From: Planctomycetaceae bacterium | GTDB lineage: Bacteria > Planctomycetota > Planctomycetia > Planctomycetales > Planctomycetaceae | Assembly: GCA_020426125.1 (NCBI GenBank) | Contig: JAGQQQ010000135.1 | Coordinates: forward strand, 1 to 7,109 | Direction: 5' to 3' | Length of the DNA: 7,109 bases | Shown: positions 1 to 6,245 of the stretch, piece by piece | How positions within the stretch are numbered: position 1 is the first letter of the stretch | Layout: every line of letters begins with the position of its first letter | The notes under the pieces: model-generated | Told to the model about the DNA's origin: nothing | Databases searched by the model: none | What the model saw: the letters and a program-made list of their open reading frames with translations, nothing else | Translations under genes and position numbers: made by a program

Positions 1-689
1 TTCGCCGTTCCGCCCCACGTCGACAATTTCGAGTCTATTACCTGAGTTCCAAGAAAGAATTCGTCGAGATGCTGCAGGCCCGCCAACCGAATATTTCCAT
101 GGCGAATGGTCTCTATATGCCCAACGACCGCATCGCGTACTTCTACTTTGACGACCGCCCCGATGCGATGGAGACATTGTACCACGAAGTCACGCATCAG
201 CTGCTCGGAGAGAGCCTTTCAAAAACCGTCCCCGTGGGCGAGAACTCCGATTTCTGGGTGATCGAAGGGATCGCCTGCTACATGGAGTCCTACGAGACCC
301 GGACCGAGAAATACCCGATCGGTCATCCCCAGCACATCCGGATCTACTGGGCCCGAAAGAAGGTCCTTGATGAGGGATACTACATCCCGATGCGAAAGTT
401 TACCGCATTGAGCCAGAATCAGTTTCAACGGCCGTCGACCGGGGAAATTCTGCACGCCTACTACAGTCAGGCCACCGGGATGGTGCACTTTTTCCTGCAC
501 TATGAAAACGGACTCTACAAGGACGCCTTCATCCAGTATCTGTCTGACGTCTACAACCCCAATTCTCGCGTGCGGGCGAACCATCCGACACTCGAACAAC
601 TCACGGGCGTTCGCTTCGAGACGCTGGACCAGCAGTATCGGGATTATCTGGAAACGCTCCCAACCGGCCCGCCGCTCGGCGGCAACTGA
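1..689 (+). CDS. Zinc-metalloprotease-like protein (gluzincin type), 5' end missing
   Basis: The reading frame (codons from position 3) is open to the left edge, so the N-terminus is off the window. Position 69 is an internal ATG and not a convincing start, because clear protein-like sequence (FRVYYLSSKKEF) precedes it. Counting from that ATG, HEVTH at residues 39-43 fits the HExxH zinc site, and E66 in VIEGIACYMES sits where gluzincins carry their third zinc ligand. The segment before HEVTH (AYFYFDD) and the later helical segment YYSQATGMVHFFLHY resemble the C-terminal peptidase-like domain of planctomycete DUF1570-type proteins. That family match is from memory and unverified. The protein ends in a short Pro/Gly-rich tail. 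A peptidase role is inferred from the motif; the substrate and any export signal cannot be judged without the N-terminus. It converges on the MFS gene with only 39 bases between stop codons. Confidence 0.8.
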   Translation, partial: RRSAPRRQFRVYYLSSKKEFVEMLQARQPNISMANGLYMPNDRIAYFYFDDRPDAMETLYHEVTHQLLGESLSKTVPVGENSDFWVIEGIACYMESYETRTEKYPIGHPQHIRIYWARKKVLDEGYYIPMRKFTALSQNQFQRPSTGEILHAYYSQATGMVHFFLHYENGLYKDAFIQYLSDVYNPNSRVRANHPTLEQLTGVRFETLDQQYRDYLETLPTGPPLGGN

Positions 690-706
690 GCTTTTCCTCT
701 TGTTTT

Positions 707-729
707 GCGATGCACTTGGAGTGCGCCGC
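707..729. terminator. Hairpin between convergent genes (possible shared terminator)
   Basis: GCACT (712-716) pairs with AGTGC (720-724) around a three-base loop. A G-U pair (711/725), one mismatch and GCG/CGC (707-709 with 727-729) extend the stem. It lies between the stop codons of the protease-like gene and the MFS gene and touches the MFS stop codon. Neither strand has a proper T-run after the stem, so intrinsic termination is only possible; the position is the main argument. Confidence 0.3.
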
Positions 730-2240
730 TAAACGGCTTCTTGCGACGCGTCTTCAAACGCCCGATGCCGCGTTTCCGGGGCCATGGCCGTGACAACGAC
801 GCCCAGCAGGTATAACAGGCTGAGCATCGAACAGGCCTGGAACAACGTGACCCCAAGATTGCTTTGAATGAAACCGGTGGCGAAGAGCATCGGTGCGGCG
901 GCGATGCGGCCCCCGTTGAAGCAGAAGCCGGAACCGGTCGCGCGGAGCCGCGTGGGGAATAGCTCTGGGAAGTAGATGGCGTACCCCGCATGCATTCCTA
1001 ACGTCAGGAATCCGAATACCGGCAATGCCAGATACAACAGGGAACTCGGTTCGCTGAACGTCGTTTGAAACAGGGCCAACGCACTCACCAATCCTCCGAG
1101 ATGGAATAAAATAAATGCCCCTCGTCGCCCGACCCGCTGCGAGATTGGTCCAAAGGCCAACAACCCAATTCCGCCTCCGGTCGTCACGAGCAGCATCCCC
1201 AGCATTTCCCAGCGTTTGATTTCGCTGTCGTAAGGGGTCAGCGCCGTCTTTCGATCATCGGCCGACAGAGCTGACAGGTCTTCGACTCCCGCCTTCTCGG
1301 TGAGATATTGCGTCTCGGCTGCGGTCCGGAGCACGTTCTTCCCATAGATATGAACGCCCCAGAAGGTCGCCATCCCCACAGCTGCCAACAGAAATCCCAC
1401 GACGGTATTGCGAAGATAGGCCGAGGAAAACAGTTCGTTGAACTGCCCCACCTTTTGTGTCTGATCCTCCTGAGCCCGGTCCTTGGCTTGCTGCCAGCCT
1501 TCTGGTTCTTTCAGGCTGGCACGAATCCAAATGATCAGCAAGGCGGGGAGAGCGCCCAGGGCAAACCCAATCCGCCATTTCAAAGAGGCCAGCAAATCAG
1601 GATCGGTGAATCCGCGCTGCTGCGCCCACTCGATGATGGCCTGATTCAATTCGTCATTCGCGATGATGAACGTTCCCGCCGCGACTGCCAAATAAGTTCC
1701 CAATACGCTGGAGGCATGGAAAATTCCGCCGACATGGGCACGCGCCCGCTTCGGAAAGACTTCATAGACCATCGCGCTCGCCACCGCCCATTCGCCGCCG
1801 ACTCCCATCGCAACCAGAAATCGATACCCAGCCAGATGCCACCAGCGACCGGAGAAGGCCGACAAACAGGTGAACAGGGAATAGAACAAAATCGTCAACG
1901 ACATCGTCCGCTTGCGACCGATCTTGTCGCTGACAATCCCAAAGACGATCCCGCCAATCGCGCCCCCAACGAGAAATGCCGCCAGTGCGATGTTGTTATA
2001 CAGAGCCTTGCGTTGATCGACCTCTTTCGCGGAGATCGTCTGGCCGTTGCTGACCGCCTCCTGCTCAATGAGCGACGGCATCGCCTCGTTCATACTCGCG
2101 ACGAAGATTTGGCCTTCGAAAATGTCAAACACCCACCCCAAACAGGCAATGAACAGGACCAACCACTGGTAGCGGGTGATCCCGGCGTACCATTTCCCGG
2201 TTTCCGACTCATCCAGTGCGGGGAGGGGCTCTCGACTCAT
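729..2240 (-). CDS. MFS transporter (metabolite:proton symporter type)
   Basis: 503-residue major facilitator superfamily carrier in the inner membrane, about 12 transmembrane helices. Helix 1 (about 25-49) carries acidic residues D39 and E42, as in proton-coupled members. The MFS motif A is seen as GIVSDKIGRKR at 101-111, with a second-half counterpart GPISQRVGRR at 364-373. GVGGEW (146-151) and ELFPTRLRATGSGF (426-439) resemble the sialate/aromatic-acid/metabolite:H+ symporter branches of the superfamily. Hydrophilic segments at about 55-80 and 300-345 make unusually large loops. The substrate cannot be told from sequence. The ATG at 2240 is preferred, with a weak AGGA about ten bases upstream; a TTG at 2273 would add 11 residues. 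It is divergent from amt and convergent with the protease-like gene, so it is probably transcribed alone. A nitrogenous substrate is conceivable from the neighbourhood but not shown. Confidence 0.9.
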   Translation of the reverse strand: MSREPLPALDESETGKWYAGITRYQWLVLFIACLGWVFDIFEGQIFVASMNEAMPSLIEQEAVSNGQTISAKEVDQRKALYNNIALAAFLVGGAIGGIVFGIVSDKIGRKRTMSLTILFYSLFTCLSAFSGRWWHLAGYRFLVAMGVGGEWAVASAMVYEVFPKRARAHVGGIFHASSVLGTYLAVAAGTFIIANDELNQAIIEWAQQRGFTDPDLLASLKWRIGFALGALPALLIIWIRASLKEPEGWQQAKDRAQEDQTQKVGQFNELFSSAYLRNTVVGFLLAAVGMATFWGVHIYGKNVLRTAAETQYLTEKAGVEDLSALSADDRKTALTPYDSEIKRWEMLGMLLVTTGGGIGLLAFGPISQRVGRRGAFILFHLGGLVSALALFQTTFSEPSSLLYLALPVFGFLTLGMHAGYAIYFPELFPTRLRATGSGFCFNGGRIAAAPMLFATGFIQSNLGVTLFQACSMLSLLYLLGVVVTAMAPETRHRAFEDASQEAV

Positions 2241-2334
2241 AGGGACACAGTCCTGTGCGGCGACAAGTTCCAATCAAAACAGCTTCATCTGTCCGCACTA
2301 TGGCAAACTCTCCGGCGAATCTCAAAGCCACAGG

Positions 2335-2352
2335 TTTGCAAATTCGAATTGC
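2335..2352. promoter_or_regulatory. Palindromic element upstream of the sigma-54 promoter (possible activator site)
   Basis: TTTGCAAA (2335-2342) is a perfect 8-base palindrome that overlaps AATTCGAATT (2341-2350), a perfect 10-base palindrome. Together they also form GCAA-N7-TTGC (2338-2352). The element is centred about 76 bases upstream of the start site predicted from the sigma-54 element, a normal distance for an enhancer-binding activator. It does not match the NtrC consensus TGCAC-N7-GTGCA, so the bound protein is unknown. Confidence 0.35.
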
Positions 2353-2394
2353 TCTCGCTCCGTCCTGCCAGCTTTTCGCGCAACGGAGATGCCC

Positions 2395-2410
2395 CGGCAC
2401 GGCGATTGCA
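2395..2410 (+). promoter_or_regulatory. Sigma-54 (RpoN) -24/-12 promoter for the amt-PII operon
   Basis: The sequence CGGCACGGCGATTGCA fits the sigma-54 consensus TGGCACG-N4-TTGCW at every defined base except the first T. The invariant GG (2396-2397) and GC (2408-2409) are separated by exactly ten bases. Transcription would begin near 2421, giving an untranslated leader of about 130 bases before amt. Sigma-54 promoters need an ATP-dependent enhancer-binding activator; for Amt/PII genes in other bacteria this is typically NtrC under nitrogen limitation. No activator gene is in the window. Confidence 0.8.
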
Positions 2411-2422
2411 ATTTCTGCAATC
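2404..2422. promoter_or_regulatory. 7-5-7 dyad overlapping the -12 element and start site
   Basis: GATTGCA (2404-2410) and TGCAATC (2416-2422) form a perfect 7-base inverted repeat with a 5-base spacer. The left arm contains the TTGCA of the sigma-54 -12 element, and the right arm ends at the predicted transcription start. A protein bound here would block the promoter, so it is a candidate operator. Overlap with the conserved promoter motif means part of the symmetry could be chance. Confidence 0.35.
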
Positions 2423-2540
2423 CATCGGTCGGTCCCCACACTGAGTCTCGTGGCCAAGCTCTCACTTCCTGGAGAGTTCCTGTCCCACACTCCCGACGGG
2501 GTTGACCATCGGACATTTTTTGTAGTCTCCTAGCGCTCAT

Positions 2541-2544
2541 GGAG
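2541..2544 (+). promoter_or_regulatory. Ribosome binding site that fixes the amt start
   Basis: GGAG lies six bases before the ATG at 2551. The in-frame ATG at 2539 overlaps this GGAG and has no Shine-Dalgarno sequence of its own, so 2551 is chosen as the start. Confidence 0.7.
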
Positions 2545-2550
2545 TTACGA

Positions 2551-3888
2551 ATGAAACTCAGGAACTGGATGGGAGCGGCGACGCTCCTGATGTTGACGGT
2601 TTGTTGTCCTCAATTGGCTCTCGCCCAAGAGTCGGAGGCGGTCGCCCCCGACACCGGGACGGTGGCATGGATGCTGACTTCTTCGGCACTCGTGCTAATG
2701 ATGACGGCACCTGGTCTCGCTCTGTTTTATGGAGGCTTGGTCCGGAAAAAAAATGTGCTCAGCGTGATGATGCAGTGCGTCTTTCTCATGGGAATGATGA
2801 CCGTTCTCTGGGCACTCGTTGGTTACAGCCTCGCCTTTGGGGGAACGAGTCCCTGGATCGGAAACTTTGATCATGTCTTGATGAGGGGGATCACTCCCAG
2901 CGAGACTGTCTCCCTGACCGAATCGACGGAGAAGATGATTTTTGCGGTTTTTCAAGGGATGTTCTTCATCATTACGCCCGCTCTGATTTGTGGAGCGTTT
3001 GCGGAGAGAATGAAATTCAGCACCATGTGCGTGTTCCTTGCTCTCTGGGGGTTATTGGTCTACTGCCCAATCGCTCACTGGGTTTGGGCGGAAACAGGCT
3101 GGTTGTGCGAATGGAACAAGGACGCCCTCTTCCCGGCGTTCGACTTCGCGGGCGGAACTGTGGTCCATATTAGCTCTGGCGCGTCCGCTTTAGTCTGTTC
3201 GATCTTGCTGGGACGTCGGCTTGGGTTTGGCCAAGAGCCGATGCCACCACACAACCTGACGTACACCTGTATTGGCGCTGGCCTGCTCTGGGTGGGATGG
3301 TTTGGATTCAACGCGGGAAGCGCCCTGGATGCGACACCGTTGGCGGTGAATGCCTTCGTCGCGACACACTTCGCTGCCGCAGCGGGAGTGCTCTCCTGGT
3401 CTGCCGCAGAATGGGTGGCTCACCGCCGCCCCAGTATCCTTGGTGCGTGCTCGGGTGCTGTGGCCGGCCTAGTCTGCATCACGCCGGCGGCGGGGGCGGT
3501 GACTCCCATGCAAGGCATCATCTTGGGATTGGCGGCTGGATACGTTTGTTACTTGGCGTGTACAAAACTGAAAAACTCCCTCGGCTATGATGACTCACTC
3601 GATGCGTTCGGGGTGCACGGAGTTGGCGGGACGCTTGGAGCGATTCTGGTCGGTGTCTTCGCAACCAAAAGCGTCACCGGGGAACGGGTCGGCGCACTCG
3701 AAGGAAATGCCTTCCAATTGGTCAACCAGGTTGTCGGCATCGGCGCGGCGGTGGTCCTGTCCGTCATCGGGACCTTCATTCTCTTGAAAATCCTCGACGC
3801 AACCATGGGATTGCGAGTCACTCAGGATCAGGAATTGCAGGGTCTCGACGTGACGCAACATGGGGAAGAAGGATACATTTTCCTGTAA
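2551..3888 (+). CDS. amt: Ammonium transporter Amt
   Basis: 445-residue Amt/MEP/Rh-family ammonium channel, a trimer in the inner membrane that passes ammonium for assimilation. Residues 1-25 are a signal peptide (hydrophobic core, ALA before QESEA), as in many bacterial Amt proteins, followed by the expected eleven membrane helices. APGLALFYGG (53-62) begins the family signature. The twin histidines that line the pore are H206 (in DFAGGTVVH, with the structural D198) and H356 (in DAFGVHGVGG). Phenylalanines for the external gate are present at about F138 and F251, and W179 is at the periplasmic site. All key transport residues are therefore intact. The C-terminal tail (about 420-445, ending GEEGYIFL) is the cytoplasmic regulatory region that contacts PII. 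It is first in an operon with two PII genes downstream and the sigma-54 promoter upstream. Confidence 0.97.
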   Translation: MKLRNWMGAATLLMLTVCCPQLALAQESEAVAPDTGTVAWMLTSSALVLMMTAPGLALFYGGLVRKKNVLSVMMQCVFLMGMMTVLWALVGYSLAFGGTSPWIGNFDHVLMRGITPSETVSLTESTEKMIFAVFQGMFFIITPALICGAFAERMKFSTMCVFLALWGLLVYCPIAHWVWAETGWLCEWNKDALFPAFDFAGGTVVHISSGASALVCSILLGRRLGFGQEPMPPHNLTYTCIGAGLLWVGWFGFNAGSALDATPLAVNAFVATHFAAAAGVLSWSAAEWVAHRRPSILGACSGAVAGLVCITPAAGAVTPMQGIILGLAAGYVCYLACTKLKNSLGYDDSLDAFGVHGVGGTLGAILVGVFATKSVTGERVGALEGNAFQLVNQVVGIGAAVVLSVIGTFILLKILDATMGLRVTQDQELQGLDVTQHGEEGYIFL

Positions 3889-3908
3889 CATGACTCGGTC
3901 TGGCCGAT

Positions 3909-3935
3909 GGCCCGTTGTCTCGTTGTCAACGGGTC
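3909..3935 (+). promoter_or_regulatory. Intercistronic hairpin between amt and the first PII gene
   Basis: GGCCCGTTG (3909-3917) pairs with CAACGGGTC (3927-3935) over nine base pairs including one G-U, with a nine-base loop. No T-run follows, so it is not a standard terminator. It ends 15 bases before the ribosome binding site (AAGGA, 3951-3955) of the PII gene. It could stabilise or punctuate the amt-PII mRNA, which would let PII and Amt be made in different amounts; this is inference. Confidence 0.4.
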
Positions 3936-3963
3936 CGTCGGTTCCCGGAGAAGGAAGTATGCG

Positions 3964-4302
3964 ATGAAGAAGATTGAAGCCATCATTCGGCACTTCAAGT
4001 TGGAAGAAGTCAAGGACGCGCTCACGGCCGCCGGCGTCTCCGGGATGACCGTGTCCGAAGTCCGGGGCTTTGGACGTCAAAAGGGTCACAAGGAACAATA
4101 TCGCGGTGCGGAATACACCGTCGATTTCCTGCCGAAGGTGAAAATGGAACTCGTTGTCAAAGACGAAGATGTTCAAACGGCCATCGATGCGATATTGAAA
4201 ACCGCCCGAACCGGACAAATCGGAGACGGCAAAATTTTCATCAGTGATCTCGGCGAGGCAATCCGAATTCGGACGGGCGAAACGGGCTCGGAATCGCTGT
4301 AA
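3964..4302 (+). CDS. glnK: PII nitrogen regulatory protein (GlnK/GlnB family), copy 1
   Basis: 112 residues, exactly the usual PII length. PII is a cytoplasmic trimer that binds ATP/ADP and 2-oxoglutarate and controls Amt, nitrogen regulators and assimilation enzymes. The T-loop holds the PROSITE-type motif YRGAEY (46-51), with Y51 the uridylylation site in enteric homologues. Q39 and K58 (2-oxoglutarate/ATP contacts), the GDGKIF segment (87-92) and R101/R103 (nucleotide phosphate contacts) are all present, so a full sensor is predicted. The ATG at 3964 has AAGGA eight bases upstream and gives the canonical N-terminus MKKIEAIIRHFKLEEV; an in-frame ATG at 3907 would add an unrelated 19-residue extension through the hairpin and is rejected. 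It follows amt by 75 bases and is probably co-transcribed. The Amt linkage favours the name glnK, but sequence alone does not separate GlnK from GlnB. Confidence 0.96.
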   Translation: MKKIEAIIRHFKLEEVKDALTAAGVSGMTVSEVRGFGRQKGHKEQYRGAEYTVDFLPKVKMELVVKDEDVQTAIDAILKTARTGQIGDGKIFISDLGEAIRIRTGETGSESL

Positions 4303-4370
4303 GTTGTTCGATGAGAAAAAGCCTGTCGGAGTCCGTGATCGGTCCTTGTGATTGACTGCGAAGATCGTGT

Positions 4371-4405
4371 CGGAGGGGCTCCTTGCGGCTTTCCGCCGAG
4401 TCTCC
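4371..4405. other. Weak stem-loop in the spacer between the two PII genes
   Basis: The 149-base spacer 4303-4451 has no gene. GCGG (4385-4388) pairs with CCGC (4393-4396) around CTTT, and GGAG (4372-4375) can pair with CTCC (4402-4405) outside it, giving an interrupted stem with unpaired bases on both sides. A short pyrimidine stretch follows (CTCCTTTCCC). It could be a partial terminator or mRNA-processing site that reduces expression of copy 2; no convincing separate promoter for copy 2 was seen. Confidence 0.25.
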
Positions 4406-4451
4406 TTTCCCAATAACACTTTTGAAACGTGCCTGAGCACAGGATAGTTCG

Positions 4452-4790
4452 ATGCAAAAAGTTGAAGCCGTCATTCGCCATTTCAAACTGGAAGATGTCA
4501 AAGAAGCGCTGACCGCGGCGGGAATCATCGGAATGACCGTCTCTGAGGTCCGCGGGTTTGGACGTCAGCGAGGCCATAAGGAACAGTACCGCGGTGCGGA
4601 GTACACCGTCGACTTTCTTCCCAAGCTAAAAATTGAGATGGTCGTCAATGACGATGATGTGACGAAAGCGGTCCAGGCGATCACGGAATCCGCTCGGACC
4701 GGCCGTGTGGGAGACGGGAAAATCTTCGTGACGCCCGTCGCCGACGTCATTCGAATTCGAACCGGCGAATCGGGTGGAGAAGCAATCTGA
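4452..4790 (+). CDS. glnB: PII nitrogen regulatory protein (GlnK/GlnB family), copy 2
   Basis: A second complete 112-residue PII protein, aligned without gaps to copy 1 and identical at 79 of 112 positions. The T-loop from residue 41 to 58 (GHKEQYRGAEYTVDFLPK) is identical to that of copy 1, including Y46 and Y51; Q39, K58, GDGKIF (87-92) and R101/R103 are also kept. Differences cluster at residues 59-80 and 93-99, on the body and near the C-terminal part, plus V25/S26 becoming I25/I26. The ATG at 4452 has AGGA (4441-4444) seven bases upstream. The pattern is that of a tandem duplication under continuing selection. The two could form mixed trimers or have different targets. The glnB label is only to tell it from copy 1: it is just as Amt-linked, and glnK would be equally defensible. 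Confidence 0.95.
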   Translation: MQKVEAVIRHFKLEDVKEALTAAGIIGMTVSEVRGFGRQRGHKEQYRGAEYTVDFLPKLKIEMVVNDDDVTKAVQAITESARTGRVGDGKIFVTPVADVIRIRTGESGGEAI

Positions 4791-5123
4791 TCGCGACGAT
4801 GACAATCTGACTTGTGATCCGTCCGTGCTCAGAAGATCCCCGTTCTCAGCCACTCATCGTATCGTTGGGAATGACTTTGCGAGGGCAGGCAGGACCGCAT
4901 TCAGCAACGGCCCGTCGCTGTGATGAAATCGCGAAAAACCGGCCAACTTCCATAGCACGGACGATTCCAACTTGCTGAGATCTGTTGCCGCTGACGAACA
5001 CTTTCCCTTTGTCACGGATTCAAGAGGGGTGCCACGTCCAAATCCCAATCGAATGTCACGGCTGGCAAAGTCCGAATAACTGCGGACAGCATGACTGGGT
5101 CAGCGAGACAAAGGAAAGTCAAA
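4791..5123. other. Intergenic region between convergent PII copy 2 and HlyD-type gene
   Basis: 333 bases with no recognisable gene. A minus-strand frame is open from about 5099 to 4854 but has no ATG or GTG start, only a TTG at 5048 without a ribosome binding site, and an unfamiliar product, so it is not called. A small hairpin at 4902-4920 (CAGCAACG / CGTCGCTG, one mismatch, three-base loop) lies where a terminator for the amt-PII operon would be expected, but no T-run follows on either strand. Confidence 0.5.
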
Positions 5124-6245
5124 TCAGTCCTGTTTCGCGGGATAGACAAGCACTTGAGAACCGGGCGGGATCGCTGGCCACAGTTTGCCTGCGGGTTCGA
5201 TCACGGCGGGGACGACCGTCTGAGAAGCATTGGTGGATGGTTCCGCAACAATCGCCAATTTGGCGACCCGGCCGGATCGTTTGGCCTTCCCAGGGAACTC
5301 AATTGCGACTGAGGTCCCGACTCCAAACTTCAAAATGTGCTGAGAAGGAATATCGACCTGGACGGTCCGATCAACGTCGTCAACGATCTCGATCACTTCC
5401 ATCTCGTCTTCCAACGTCTCTCCTTCCACCACAAAAATGCGTCCGATTTGACCGACGACCGTTGACGTCAGATCGCGGCTCACATCAGCCTCTCGGACGA
5501 TCTGTAACTCCTCCTCGACTTGTGTCAACTGGCTGCGGACCGACTCGATTCCCAGTGACTTGCGGAGCCGCTGAGGGAGTGTCTCTTTTAGTCGCAACAA
5601 ACCGGTCTCTCGCTGCTCACAAAGTTCCACCTGAGCCGCTGAGACTTCCGCTGCGTTTGACGCAACCTCCAAATGCATGACCGTCGCCAAGTGTTCCGGT
5701 TTGGGGTAACTGTGGCGTATGACAATCGACTCAAACAGGTCCGCCTCGTCGTTCAACATCACATACTGGTGTTCGGAAAGGAGGTCGGCGAGCATGTTCT
5801 TCTGCAATTCGAAATCATACTTCTCTTTGAGATACTCCGCTGACTTCAGCTGGATTTCGCAGATCTCAGTATCCAACTCTTTGGTACGCCATTCCAACTC
5901 CAATTCCCATTGATGCTCGAGTCTGTCGAGTTGCTGACGCAAAGACACCATTTCGGATTCTAATCGCGCCAGGGTCGTTGATGTTCGAGGTTCGGACAAA
6001 GTCATCAGAAGATCGCCAGGATTCACGACCTGGCCTTCTTCCACGACGACGGACTGAACTCGGCCAGCCCGTTCACATCGAACCGTGGTCACCCTCGCCT
6101 GCAATACTCCCACACAACTGGGGCCAGTGGGACGGTCCAGCCAGTAGGCGAGAGCAGATCCTCCACTCAAAGCGATCACCAGAAAAACCACGATCCGTGT
6201 GGGTGAAGCAGGCAACTCCTGATGTTCAGGTGGACGGTCAGTCAT
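5124..6245 (-). CDS. HlyD-family membrane-fusion/adaptor protein
   Basis: 373 residues. A short cytoplasmic N-terminus is followed by one membrane anchor (about 17-35), placing the rest in the periplasm. A first half-lipoyl segment (about 44-86, GRVQSVVVEEGQVVNPGD at 61-78) is followed by a long charged, heptad-like alpha-helical hairpin (about 90-160 and 195-255). The second half-lipoyl segment (about 258-290, GQIGRIFVVEGETLEDE) and a beta-barrel domain (about 291-370) complete the classic order. Such adaptors bridge inner-membrane ABC, RND or other exporters to the outer membrane, or serve in peptidase-linked complexes. The ATG at 6245 is preferred because it puts a normal short tail before the anchor; the frame stays open to a GTG at 6332, which would add 29 unusual residues. 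The Shine-Dalgarno signal is weak in both cases. No exporter, ATPase or outer-membrane partner is encoded within the window on either side, so the substrate is unknown. Confidence 0.88.
   Translation of the reverse strand: MTDRPPEHQELPASPTRIVVFLVIALSGGSALAYWLDRPTGPSCVGVLQARVTTVRCERAGRVQSVVVEEGQVVNPGDLLMTLSEPRTSTTLARLESEMVSLRQQLDRLEHQWELELEWRTKELDTEICEIQLKSAEYLKEKYDFELQKNMLADLLSEHQYVMLNDEADLFESIVIRHSYPKPEHLATVMHLEVASNAAEVSAAQVELCEQRETGLLRLKETLPQRLRKSLGIESVRSQLTQVEEELQIVREADVSRDLTSTVVGQIGRIFVVEGETLEDEMEVIEIVDDVDRTVQVDIPSQHILKFGVGTSVAIEFPGKAKRSGRVAKLAIVAEPSTNASQTVVPAVIEPAGKLWPAIPPGSQVLVYPAKQD

Noticed and set aside
1308..2444. A 378-codon plus-strand open frame.
   Set aside because: It lies almost wholly antisense to the clear MFS gene, gives a low-complexity Arg/Gln/Asp-rich product and also runs through the regulatory region.
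2502..2528. A possible sigma-70 promoter before amt: TTGACC (2502-2507) with TAGTCT (2523-2528).
   Set aside because: Spacing is 15 bases, the -10 is poor, and the start would fall almost on the ribosome binding site; the sigma-54 element explains transcription better.
3907..3963. A 19-residue N-terminal extension of PII copy 1 from the ATG at 3907.
   Set aside because: The family has a fixed 112-residue length starting MKKIEAI; the extension crosses the hairpin, and the ATG at 3964 has its own ribosome binding site.
4371..4386. A possible second sigma-54 promoter before PII copy 2 (CGGAGGGGCTCCTTGC).
   Set aside because: GG and GC are 11 bases apart instead of 10 and the GGCAC core is missing.
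3595..4440. A 281-codon minus-strand open frame.
   Set aside because: It is antisense to the end of amt and all of PII copy 1; its openness follows from codon use in those conserved genes.
4854..5099. A minus-strand open frame just downstream of the HlyD-type gene, considered as a small or decayed operon partner.
   Set aside because: It has no ATG or GTG start, no ribosome binding site at its TTG (5048) and no recognisable product.
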